From Flavobacterium fluviatile (lineage in GTDB: Bacteria > Bacteroidota > Bacteroidia > Flavobacteriales > Flavobacteriaceae): DNA of 64,000 nucleotides. Below are positions 24,358-32,263 of the stretch, in pieces. The position numbers and the translations under genes were made by a program. The DNA lies in assembly GCF_010645065.1 (NCBI RefSeq), contig NZ_JAADZW010000002.1, positions 1 through 64,000 of the forward strand. Reading direction: 5' to 3'. The number at the start of each line of letters is the position of its first letter. The stretch's first letter is position 1. The notes under the pieces were generated by a model. That model was not told the origin of the DNA and did no database searches. It was given only the letters and a program-made list of their open reading frames with translations.

Positions 24358-26163
24358 ATGAGTCAGAACAACACAGATCAATTTTTTAAGAGTACCGTTT
24401 TAGGACATCCTGCCGGTTTATTCGTTTTATTTTTTACAGAGATGTGGGAGCGTTTTTCATTTTACGGAATGCGTTCTTTGTTGATATTATTTTTAACCAC
24501 TTCTTTTACAGATGGCGGCTGGGGATGGACTCGTGAAAATGCTTCTGCGCTTTTTGGTTCTTATGTCGGACTGGTTTACTTGTCTACCATGCTTGGAGGT
24601 TATTTTGCCGACAAAGTAATTGGTTTTCGATGGGCAGTTGTAGTCGGGGCAGTTTTAATGACGTTAGGTCATGCTTCTATGGCGGTTGAAACAGAATTTT
24701 CTATTTACCTCGGTTTGGTATTATTGGTTTTTGGAAACGGTTTTTTCAAGCCAAATATGACTTCTATTGTTTCAGAAATGTATAAAGACCGTCCTGAAAA
24801 GAAAGATGGTGCCTACACTTTATTTTATATGGGTGTGAATGCAGGTGCTTTTTTTGGAATTTTGCTTTGCGGATATTTAGGAGAAAAAGTGGGTTGGAGT
24901 TATGGTTTTGGATTGGCAGGAATTTTTATGTTTTTCGGAATGCTGCAGTTTTGGCTGTCTCAAAATATTTTTGGAGATATCGGTTTAAAACCAAATAAGG
25001 AAAGCAAAGCAAAAGCTGAAGCTTTGGATACAGATAAAAGGAATCCTTTTTCGCCATTACAGTTGGCAGCAATTGCATTCTCTTCAATTGTAGCGTTATT
25101 ATGGCTTGTAAATGATCCTGCGGCCAAAATATCCGGAGGAAAAGTAAATGTTTTTTCTTTTCTGGGGGATAACGGAAATTCAATTGCTATTCTTTCTGCC
25201 CTAATTGTTTTTATCCTCTTGTTGGTTTACAGATTTACCCAATACTCCAAAATCACTAAAGAAAAATTGATAGCGGTTACTTTCTTCGCTTTTCTGACAA
25301 TCTTTTTTTGGGCTATTTTTGAGCAGTCTCCAAACAGTCTGACCATTTTTGCCAGCGATTATACAGACCGTGTTCTGGTTGGAAACTGGAGTGTTATCTT
25401 TTTAATAGTGAATTCATTAATTACGGTTTTGCCTTTGGTAATTATAACCTGGGTTTTGATTTTATTATTTAAACAAACTTTTAAATTATATGCTGTCGCT
25501 AATATTATTCTGAGTATTAGTTTTGTCATCATTTGGGCGATAGCAATCTGGATGCTGGTTAAAGATTATTATACTGCAGGATATTTGACTTTATCAGACT
25601 CAACATTGCAGACTTTAAAAATAGATAAGGTCACAACGCCTCTTACTGAAGTACCTGCAACCTGGTTTTCAACTCTAAATTCGCTATTCATTATTTCGTT
25701 AGCGCCATTATTTTCTAAATGGTGGGAAAGTAAATACAATCCTTCAGCAAATTTAAAATACGGAATCGGAATGGGATTGCTGGCATTAGGGATGGCCTGT
25801 GTTGCTTTTGGAGCCAATGGTATCGAGCCGGGTGCCAAAACAGCTTCGGTAAGTATGATCTGGCTGATTTTGGTTTACCTTTTTCACACAATGGGAGAGC
25901 TTTGCATTTCTCCGGTTGGACTTTCGTACGTTAGTAAATTAGTTCCTGCCCGTATGATAGCCTTTATGTTTGGGGTTTGGTATCTGGCTGTGGCTATCGG
26001 AATGAAAGGAGCAGGTATGTTTGGAGAGAATATTGATAAAATTGCCAATGAGCATGGTTTAAGTTATTTCTTTTGGATGTTGACTATTATATCAATTCTG
26101 GTTGCTTTATTTTCAATTTTAATGACACCTGTTATTAAGAAATTAATGCATGGTGTGAGATAA
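24358..26163 (+). CDS. POT-family proton-coupled peptide transporter 2
   Basis: A 601-residue paralogue of the preceding gene with the same FFTEMWERFSFYGMRSLLIL signature and YTLFYMGVNAGAFFG. It is longer because of an extra membrane pair and a loop around residues 335-435 (IITWVLILLFKQTFKLYAVA onward). Tandem POT genes 5 bp apart suggest different substrate ranges rather than redundancy. Both share the C-terminal ending PVIKKLMHGV, evidence for an old tandem duplication. Confidence 0.93.
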   Translation: MSQNNTDQFFKSTVLGHPAGLFVLFFTEMWERFSFYGMRSLLILFLTTSFTDGGWGWTRENASALFGSYVGLVYLSTMLGGYFADKVIGFRWAVVVGAVLMTLGHASMAVETEFSIYLGLVLLVFGNGFFKPNMTSIVSEMYKDRPEKKDGAYTLFYMGVNAGAFFGILLCGYLGEKVGWSYGFGLAGIFMFFGMLQFWLSQNIFGDIGLKPNKESKAKAEALDTDKRNPFSPLQLAAIAFSSIVALLWLVNDPAAKISGGKVNVFSFLGDNGNSIAILSALIVFILLLVYRFTQYSKITKEKLIAVTFFAFLTIFFWAIFEQSPNSLTIFASDYTDRVLVGNWSVIFLIVNSLITVLPLVIITWVLILLFKQTFKLYAVANIILSISFVIIWAIAIWMLVKDYYTAGYLTLSDSTLQTLKIDKVTTPLTEVPATWFSTLNSLFIISLAPLFSKWWESKYNPSANLKYGIGMGLLALGMACVAFGANGIEPGAKTASVSMIWLILVYLFHTMGELCISPVGLSYVSKLVPARMIAFMFGVWYLAVAIGMKGAGMFGENIDKIANEHGLSYFFWMLTIISILVALFSILMTPVIKKLMHGVR

Positions 26164-26208
26164 CCAACTTTATTATTTTTGTTTAAATTTGAAGAAAATT
26201 AAAACCAA

Positions 26209-26676
26209 ATGAGAAAAATATTTATACTCACATTTTTTATAATAGGGTCTTTTGCTTTACAGGCTCAGGACTTAAACTGGCATACAGATGTTAGGGAGGC
26301 AATAGCAATCAGCAATAAAGAGAAAAAACCTTTGATGATGTTCTTTACGGGAAGTGACTGGTGCGGTTGGTGTATTCGCCTGCAAAATGAAGTGCTGAAA
26401 ACACCTGAATTCCAAAAATGGGCGAAGGAAAATGTAATTTTGGTAGAGTTGGACTATCCTAGAAGAACAGCCCAGACTCCGGAGATTAAGAATCAAAATG
26501 CCGAATTACAACAAGCGTTTGGAATACAAGGTTTTCCAACTGTTTATTTCACAAATGCAGAAAGCAAAGATGGCAAAGTAAATTTTAAGGGACTTGGTAA
26601 CACAGGTTATGTTGCCGGTGGTCCCACAGCATGGCTGGCTGTTGCTGACGGAATAATTAAATCTCAAAAAATGTAA
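26209..26676 (+). CDS. exported thioredoxin-fold protein with CxxC
   Basis: A 155-residue protein with a signal peptide (FFIIGSFALQAQ) and a thioredoxin fold of the thioredoxin_7/DUF255-like type. The active site is DWCGWC (Cys52, Cys55) and the cis-Pro region is GIQGFPTVYF. It is likely a periplasmic thiol reductase or isomerase. It lies 46 bp after the POT pair, possibly in the same transcript, and ends at a strong terminator. A diverged paralogue lacking the CxxC follows at 26908. Confidence 0.88.
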   Translation: MRKIFILTFFIIGSFALQAQDLNWHTDVREAIAISNKEKKPLMMFFTGSDWCGWCIRLQNEVLKTPEFQKWAKENVILVELDYPRRTAQTPEIKNQNAELQQAFGIQGFPTVYFTNAESKDGKVNFKGLGNTGYVAGGPTAWLAVADGIIKSQKM

Positions 26677-26697
26677 ACAACATTTTTAATAATATTT

Positions 26698-26738
26698 AAA
26701 AAATCCTCTCACATTTTAATGTGAGAGGATTTTTTTTG
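26698..26738 (+). terminator. terminator of the peptidase-transporter-thioredoxin run
   Basis: ATCCTCTCACAT, the loop TTTA and ATGTGAGAGGAT form a perfect stem followed by T8. Confidence 0.9.
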
Positions 26739-26848
26739 TTTAGTAAGAAAATTTATTGTTTTTGAGTGATTATATTAAATTTAAATCTTATTTTGATAAA
26801 ATTTTTGGTTCAAAAAAACATATAATATAATTTTAATGATAAAAAACC

Positions 26849-26878
26849 TTGTAGAATTAAAATATAATGTTAATTTCG
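26849..26878 (+). promoter_or_regulatory. promoter of the cysteine-less thioredoxin-like gene
   Basis: TTG (26849-26851), a 19-bp spacer and TAATTTCG (26871-26878). Transcription would begin near 26884, which rules out the ATG at 26836 and supports the ATG at 26908. Confidence 0.6.
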
Positions 26879-26907
26879 TTTTGCTAACTAACCAAATCTT
26901 TTATACT

Positions 26908-27360
26908 ATGATAAAAAAAATACTTCTACTAACTTTATTTTTAGGTTCTATTACTTTTCAGGCTCAAAATTTAGTTTGGAAAACCAGTATGGATGCGGCT
27001 ATTACCGCAAGTAATGATGAGAATAAACCAATGCTGATTTTTTTCACTTCTTCGAGCGCTCCAAGTAATCTTCAGAACGAGGTTTTTAAAACACCGGATT
27101 TTGCAGTATGGTCAAGGGATAATGTTATTTTAGTTAAATTAGACTTATCTGACATGAATGCATCAGATGTTGATAAAGAACAAAATGTCAAACTTAAAAA
27201 CGCATTTGGCGTTCAGGATTTACCTGAAGTTTGTTTTGCAAGCGCTTCAATCAGAAAAAATAAAACAACATTTCAGGCATTAGGCAAAATCGGATATAAG
27301 CCTGGAGGCGCAAAAGCCTGGATTTCGGAGTCTGACGCCATTTTACATCCTGCGGAATAA
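26908..27360 (+). CDS. thioredoxin-fold paralogue without the CxxC motif
   Basis: A 150-residue exported protein clearly related to the gene at 26209: both share a signal peptide, KPMLIFFT near residue 40, NLQNEVFKTPDF, and a KIGYKPGGAKAWIS end. Where the first protein has GSDWCGWCIR, this one has SSSAPS and is three residues shorter, so both redox cysteines are gone. FPTVYF has become LPEVCF. It cannot act as a dithiol reductase; a binding or scaffold role is possible. It has its own promoter. The longer open frame from 26836 lies upstream of that promoter. Confidence 0.8.
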   Translation: MIKKILLLTLFLGSITFQAQNLVWKTSMDAAITASNDENKPMLIFFTSSSAPSNLQNEVFKTPDFAVWSRDNVILVKLDLSDMNASDVDKEQNVKLKNAFGVQDLPEVCFASASIRKNKTTFQALGKIGYKPGGAKAWISESDAILHPAE

Positions 27361-27361
27361 A

Positions 27362-29401
27362 TTAGTTCAGCAATTTATAGAATCCCTTTTCGTTAGTAGC
27401 GTGGAAAGGGATTTTTTGTTTTAAACAAGTCTCTTTCCAATATTTCTGAATGGTATATGAATTTGATGCATCAGCTATAATGATCTTAGGTTGTAATGTT
27501 TTTAAAACACGATCAAGATTAATTTTTGGAGACTGAATTAAAAGTAAAATATCAGGCTGGAACTTTTTTTGATAAATGCCTGTACTATCAATGATAAAAA
27601 TTTTTTTATTATTAAAAAACAATGTGTTTTTAATTTTTGTCTGCTTTTTTAAATTGCTAAAATTGCCAACCAGATAAGAATTTAAAATGCTGTTTTTTGA
27701 TGTTTTCTTGAAAAAATCGTCATTACAAAAAAGGCTAACATTTTCTCCATTTCTTTCAGAAATAAGTGTTTCTTTTTTTATGTTGTAAACAATAACTTCC
27801 TGTTGACTTTGTATATTCTTCTTAGTGAACAGAAAAGAAAGTTGTAAAATAATTATTGATACGAATACTCCAATTAATTTATAATAGGTAGGTTTTTTTA
27901 TCCAAATAATGGTAAGCATTATGAATAAGTAAAAGGCAAATAAATAGTAATTATTAAAATGGATGTCTCTTACAACAAATGAATCAAATGAAGCAACAAA
28001 ATGTATAACCTTATTTAATACGTAAATGCTTTTTTCTAAAATTTGAACTAAAAAAAGTGGGGCAGCATTAAAAACAGCTAAAATCATCACCAATATTCCT
28101 ACAAGCATAACTACAGATAAAATGGGGACAATAACAATGTTAGTCACGAAAAACAGTCCTGGAAACTGATGAAAATAATACAAACAAAGTGGTAAAGTGC
28201 CAATTTGTGCTGCAAACGAAACGGTTAACACATTCCAGATGTTCATTACAATTTTATTTTTTGGATTCCATAGGTTCTTTAATACTGGCTGCAGCCAAAC
28301 AATAAAAAATAACGCCAGATAACTTAGCTGGAAGCCTACATCAAATAAAAAGTAAGGTTCAAAAAGTAATATTAAAAACAGGGAAACTAATAATGTGTGA
28401 TATGTATTATCTCCTCTTCGAAGGTGATTTCCAATAGCCAGAAATGAAAACATGACGACAGAACGCAATACAGAAGGGGATAAGCCTGAGATTATGGCAA
28501 AAATAAAAAGTGCAGCCAGAATAGAAATTAGTTTTACAAAAGACCCTTTTCGAGTATTCCCAATTGGCTTTAGAATAAAACCAATAAGAAGCATTATAAA
28601 ACCTACATGCAACCCTGAAACAGATAGTATGTGTGTTGCACCGGAAAATTGATAATCCTGAATTATATCCGGGGATATTTCCTGTCTTTGTCCTAAAATA
28701 AGTGCCAGGGCTACATTCATCTCAACAGGATCGAAATTTTGTTTGTTAAGGTTGTTCACAATCCTCGAATGTAATTTTGCCGTATAATACCAAATATTTT
28801 TTTTTATTGTTTTGCTAATGCTCATTTCTGATTTAGATGCATAAACCTGCGCATAGATTTTTTTGTCTTTTAAATATTTGCCATAGTCGAACTGGTTAGG
28901 ATTTTTGGGCGTACTACTGCGTTGTAAGATAGTCTTTAAGCGAATAATATTTCCTATAATAAGTAGGCTCGGGGAACTGTCTTTTTGAATGTTTACAATA
29001 ATTCTTCCCTTGAAATTTTGATTTCCAATTTGACTGATTTGAGCTATATATCTGTCGTTATAATCGTTGCTCTTTAATTTTTCGCGTAAACATAAAGTAA
29101 TTTGTTGCGGTTTTTCAAAAGCTTTTTTGCAATGTGTATAATTTGTCTTGTGTAGTGATTCGGTATGGAATAACAAGGTCAGACAACCAATAAAAAAAGA
29201 AATTAAATAGGTATGCAGGCTAAAAAGCATGATAAATTTCTTCTGATTTCGCGATAAAAAATAGAAAACTGTAAATAGTAATAATACAGTAACTATAGCA
29301 GAATTTATAAAAAACAAATCAGGCTGTGTATAATAAGCTGCCAAAATGCCGATTATAAAGCAAATTGTAATTTTAGTCAAAGGGTAATTTAATACTTTCA
29401 T
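27362..29401 (-). CDS. ComEC/Rec2-family membrane protein
   Basis: A 679-residue polytopic protein of the ComEC/Rec2 DNA-uptake family. An N-terminal DUF4131-like part with two helices and an OB-like segment (about 1-190) precedes the competence domain, whose core is ALILGQRQEISPDIIQDYQF and THILSVSGLHVGFIMLL. About ten helices follow. The C-terminal region after the last helix (about 530-679) is where other ComECs carry a metallo-beta-lactamase-like nuclease; here no HxHxDH motif is seen. It is the last gene of the surE-lpxB-NlpC run. In competent bacteria ComEC forms the inner-membrane DNA channel. Confidence 0.85.
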   Translation of the reverse strand: MKVLNYPLTKITICFIIGILAAYYTQPDLFFINSAIVTVLLLFTVFYFLSRNQKKFIMLFSLHTYLISFFIGCLTLLFHTESLHKTNYTHCKKAFEKPQQITLCLREKLKSNDYNDRYIAQISQIGNQNFKGRIIVNIQKDSSPSLLIIGNIIRLKTILQRSSTPKNPNQFDYGKYLKDKKIYAQVYASKSEMSISKTIKKNIWYYTAKLHSRIVNNLNKQNFDPVEMNVALALILGQRQEISPDIIQDYQFSGATHILSVSGLHVGFIMLLIGFILKPIGNTRKGSFVKLISILAALFIFAIISGLSPSVLRSVVMFSFLAIGNHLRRGDNTYHTLLVSLFLILLFEPYFLFDVGFQLSYLALFFIVWLQPVLKNLWNPKNKIVMNIWNVLTVSFAAQIGTLPLCLYYFHQFPGLFFVTNIVIVPILSVVMLVGILVMILAVFNAAPLFLVQILEKSIYVLNKVIHFVASFDSFVVRDIHFNNYYLFAFYLFIMLTIIWIKKPTYYKLIGVFVSIIILQLSFLFTKKNIQSQQEVIVYNIKKETLISERNGENVSLFCNDDFFKKTSKNSILNSYLVGNFSNLKKQTKIKNTLFFNNKKIFIIDSTGIYQKKFQPDILLLIQSPKINLDRVLKTLQPKIIIADASNSYTIQKYWKETCLKQKIPFHATNEKGFYKLLN

Positions 29402-29452
29402 GAATGTAAAAGTATTAAAAAATGTAAGAAAATTATTCTTTTACGCTAAAAA

Positions 29453-29935
29453 CTATTCAACTATTCTGTTGATCTGAACAAAAGAGGTTTTATAATAATT
29501 CTCTTTGGTTGAAGAAATGATTACTCCTTTAGATGTGGAGGAATGTACAAATTTTATTTCATCTCGGCTGACTTCTGTTATAAGTCCTACATGATTAATC
29601 TGCTTGCTTTTGTTGGTTTTAAAAAAAATCAAATCTCCTTTTCTCGCATCATCAAATTTGATTACTCTTCCAATTTTTGATTGTTCATAAGAACTTCTCG
29701 GCAGTTCAATGTTTTCTGTTTTAAAAGTAGAAAAAACTAAACCAGAGCAATCGAACCCTGCTTTGGTCGTGCCTGCAGCTTTGTACCGGATACCAATATT
29801 AGCAGTTGCAGTTTCAATTAAATTATTTACTACGTATTTTGTTTCATGTTTAGATTCTTTATTTACAGAACCAGAACCTGTTTTACATGATATTGACAAA
29901 ATAGATAACAGGATCAGTAAGAATACTTTTTTCAA
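29453..29935 (-). CDS. NlpC/P60 (C40) cell-wall peptidase, lipoprotein
   Basis: A 160-residue peptidoglycan endopeptidase. The signal peptide ends in a lipobox (ILSISC, Cys17). The catalytic Cys is in AGFDCSGLVF, the His in NHVGLI, and the third polar residue probably in FVHSS. GDLIFFKT is the usual segment between them. It cleaves D-gamma-glutamyl-diaminopimelate bonds in peptidoglycan stems. It lies 9 bp after lpxB and is co-transcribed with it. Confidence 0.9.
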   Translation of the reverse strand: MKKVFLLILLSILSISCKTGSGSVNKESKHETKYVVNNLIETATANIGIRYKAAGTTKAGFDCSGLVFSTFKTENIELPRSSYEQSKIGRVIKFDDARKGDLIFFKTNKSKQINHVGLITEVSRDEIKFVHSSTSKGVIISSTKENYYKTSFVQINRIVE

Positions 29936-29944
29936 AACGAATTT

Positions 29945-31063
29945 TTATTGTTTTTTTATATCTTCGACAATAAGACCGGCTGTTTTTTTACTGGCTCCAA
30001 TTCCTCCAAGTTTTTGTTCCAAAAGATCATATTTTTTTAAGACCTCCTGGCGATATTCCGGAGTTAATAATTTTTGCAATTCCTCCTTGATTCTTTTCGT
30101 ATTGCAATCATTTTGAATTAATTCGGTTACAACTTCTTCGTCCATGATTAAATTAACCAGTGAAATATATTTTAAAGTTATGATTCTTTTTGCGATTTGA
30201 TAGGATGCCCAGCTTCCTTTATAGCAAACTACTTCCGGGACTTTAAAAAGTGCAGTTTCTAAAGTTGCTGTTCCTGAAGTTACTAAAGCTGCTGTTGATG
30301 ACCGTAACAAATCATACGTTTTATTCGAAATGAATTTGATATTTTTATCTGAAATAAATTGCTGGTAAAATTCAAAATCCTGACTTGGCGCACCTGCAAT
30401 AACAAATTGATAATCCTTAAAATCATCAACAACGCTTAACATTACACTTAGCATTTTTGTGATTTCCTGTTTGCGGCTGCCAGGTAAGACCGCGATAATT
30501 GGCTTGTCACCCAATTGGTTTTCTTTTCTAAAAACAGCTTCATCAAAAACGGCCTGATTGTGAATAGCGTCAATTAAAGGATGCCCAACAAATTCTACCG
30601 GAAAATGATGTTTATCCTCATAAAAGCTTTTCTCGAAAGGCAAAATCACGAACATTTTATCCACATCATTTTTTATTGCTGTAATACGGCTTTCTTTCCA
30701 CGCCCAGATTTGGGGCGAAATATAATAATGGGTTTTATAGTGAAGTGTTTTCGCCCACTTTGCAATTCGCATATTAAATCCCGGATAATCAATAAAAATA
30801 ATAACGTCAGGGTGAAATTCTGAAATGTCTTTTTTGCAGAATTTAATATTATTTAATATCGTTTTCAGATTAAATACCACTTCGACAAAGCCCATGAAAG
30901 CCAGCTCGCGATAGTGTTTTACTAAAGTTCCGCCTTCCTTTTGCATTAAATCTCCTCCCCAAAATCGAATTTCAGCTTCAGGATCCTCCTGATATAAGGC
31001 TTTCATTAAATTAGAACCGTGTAAATCGCCGGAAGCTTCGCCTGCAATAATGTAGTATTTCAT
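29945..31063 (-). CDS. lpxB: lipid-A-disaccharide synthase
   Basis: A 372-residue GT19 glycosyltransferase that joins UDP-2,3-diacylglucosamine and lipid X in lipid A synthesis, at the inner face of the inner membrane. Signatures are YYIIAGEASGDLHGSNLMKAL at the N-terminus, the FIDYPGFNMRIAKWAK segment, HYYISPQIWAWKESR, the PGSRKQEI donor-site motif and SGTATLETALFKVPEVV. Length agrees with the family. A -7 box TATCTTTG sits at 31095-31102. NlpC and comEC follow in the same direction. Confidence 0.97.
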   Translation of the reverse strand: MKYYIIAGEASGDLHGSNLMKALYQEDPEAEIRFWGGDLMQKEGGTLVKHYRELAFMGFVEVVFNLKTILNNIKFCKKDISEFHPDVIIFIDYPGFNMRIAKWAKTLHYKTHYYISPQIWAWKESRITAIKNDVDKMFVILPFEKSFYEDKHHFPVEFVGHPLIDAIHNQAVFDEAVFRKENQLGDKPIIAVLPGSRKQEITKMLSVMLSVVDDFKDYQFVIAGAPSQDFEFYQQFISDKNIKFISNKTYDLLRSSTAALVTSGTATLETALFKVPEVVCYKGSWASYQIAKRIITLKYISLVNLIMDEEVVTELIQNDCNTKRIKEELQKLLTPEYRQEVLKKYDLLEQKLGGIGASKKTAGLIVEDIKKQ

Positions 31064-31094
31064 ACTTTTTCAGATTTTTTAAGTAATTGTAATA

Positions 31095-31102
31095 CAAAGA
31101 TA
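31095..31102 (-). promoter_or_regulatory. -7 box of lpxB
   Basis: TATCTTTG on the minus strand, 31 bp before the ATG of lpxB. It lies just after the end of the decayed frame, so lpxB can be transcribed independently of surE. Confidence 0.5.
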
Positions 31103-31107
31103 ATAAC

Positions 31108-31282
31108 TTAAGTCAGTAAAGTCGAAAATGCCAAAACAATCACTGCTAAAATGACGCCACCTGAGCCTTTTCTTTAATGGTTTGGATTCCGTTTTTAAAG
31201 GTCAAACCGGGTAAAGAGATAATGAACAAATAATTTCCAGGTAAAGAAGCGAAAAATCCTAATGCTAAAATCTGAAAGTTGT
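31108..31282 (-). pseudogene. decayed membrane-protein ORF fragment
   Basis: Between surE and lpxB the minus strand encodes DNFQILALGFFASLPGNYLF then IISLPGLTFKNGIQTIKEKA, after which the frame must shift by one base to continue as GGVILAVIVLAFSTLLT and a stop at 31108-31110. There is no start codon, and the segment immediately follows the surE stop. It looks like the two-helix end of a lost membrane protein with a frameshift. The family is not recognised. Confidence 0.5.
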
Positions 31283-31287
31283 CTTAG

Positions 31288-32067
31288 TTATTCATTTAAA
31301 TTCCATGTATTTAGTTGCTGGATGGCATGATGTGCGGTTAGGTCAAACTGCACTGGTACTACAGAAATATATCCGTTTTCTAAAGCCCATTCATCTGTGT
31401 CATCTCCTTTATCCTGATTTACGAATTCACCAGTAAGCCAGTAATAATCCTTTCCGAAAGGTGTTTGTCGCTTGTCAAATTTTTCTGCCCACAGCGCTTT
31501 TGCCTGTCTGCAGATTTTAATGCCTTTAATTTCCTTTTCTTTCAACTTTGGAAAATTGACATTTAGAATAACACCTTGCGGTAATTTTTTTTCAAGGGTT
31601 TCTAAAGCTATTTTTTTTGCAAATTTTTTGACAGGCTCAAAATCTGCGTCCCAGTTATAATCCAGTAATGAAAAACCTATGGCCGGAATTCCTTCTATTC
31701 CCGCTTCAACAGCAGCACTCATAGTTCCCGAATAAATTACATTTATAGAAGAATTTGAGCCGTGATTAATTCCGGATACACATAAATCAGGTTTTCTCTT
31801 CAAAATTTCATTTGTGGCTAGTTTCACGCAATCTACAGGGGTTCCTGAACAGCTATATTCTGTTATTGAATCATTCTCTTTCGAGATTTTGTTAAGATAT
31901 AAGGTGTTGTTTATGGTAATAGCATGTCCTGTAGCACTTTGGGGTTTGTCGGGAGCAACAACAATCACATCTCCTATGGTTTTCATAACCTCAATTAAGC
32001 TTCTTATGCCAGGAGCAGTAATGCCGTCATCGTTGGTCACTAATATTAAAGGCTTTTTCTTTTTCAT
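31288..32067 (-). CDS. surE: 5'/3'-nucleotidase SurE
   Basis: A 259-residue metal-dependent nucleoside monophosphatase. The N-terminal ILVTNDDGITAPGI holds the metal-binding Asp pair, followed by VAPDKPQSATGHAIT, CSGTPVDCVKLA and SGINHGSNSSINVIYSGTMS, which complete the SurE active site. The frame is open back to 32151, but that extension is low-complexity and precedes or overlaps a -7 box (32097-32104); the ATG at 32067 begins MKKKKPLILVTNDDG. SurE helps stationary-phase survival and nucleotide pool balance. It is divergent from the Prc-type protease. Confidence 0.95.
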   Translation of the reverse strand: MKKKKPLILVTNDDGITAPGIRSLIEVMKTIGDVIVVAPDKPQSATGHAITINNTLYLNKISKENDSITEYSCSGTPVDCVKLATNEILKRKPDLCVSGINHGSNSSINVIYSGTMSAAVEAGIEGIPAIGFSLLDYNWDADFEPVKKFAKKIALETLEKKLPQGVILNVNFPKLKEKEIKGIKICRQAKALWAEKFDKRQTPFGKDYYWLTGEFVNQDKGDDTDEWALENGYISVVPVQFDLTAHHAIQQLNTWNLNE

Positions 32068-32096
32068 GGTAGAATTGTAAAATATAAGGTTTAAGA

Positions 32097-32104
32097 CAAA
32101 TGTA
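32097..32104 (-). promoter_or_regulatory. -7 box of surE
   Basis: TACATTTG on the minus strand, 29 bp before the ATG at 32067. A TTG lies 25 bp further upstream (32132-32130), slightly beyond the usual spacing. Confidence 0.5.
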
Positions 32105-32263
32105 AGTACAGATTTTTTTAGAATGCTAACAAATAAATTAAAATTTGTCAACTAAATTATTGTAGTTTTTTGCGATTCAAAGATTTTTATATCTTTAACA
32201 AAAAATTATAGAAGGGTTGGCTTTATTGGCTTGATTTTTACTATAACTTAGATAAAAAAATTG

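Noticed and set aside
26836-26907. 24-codon extension of the cysteine-less thioredoxin paralogue
   Set aside because: A full promoter (TTG-N19-TAATTTCG) lies inside it, and the signal peptide starts at the ATG at 26908.
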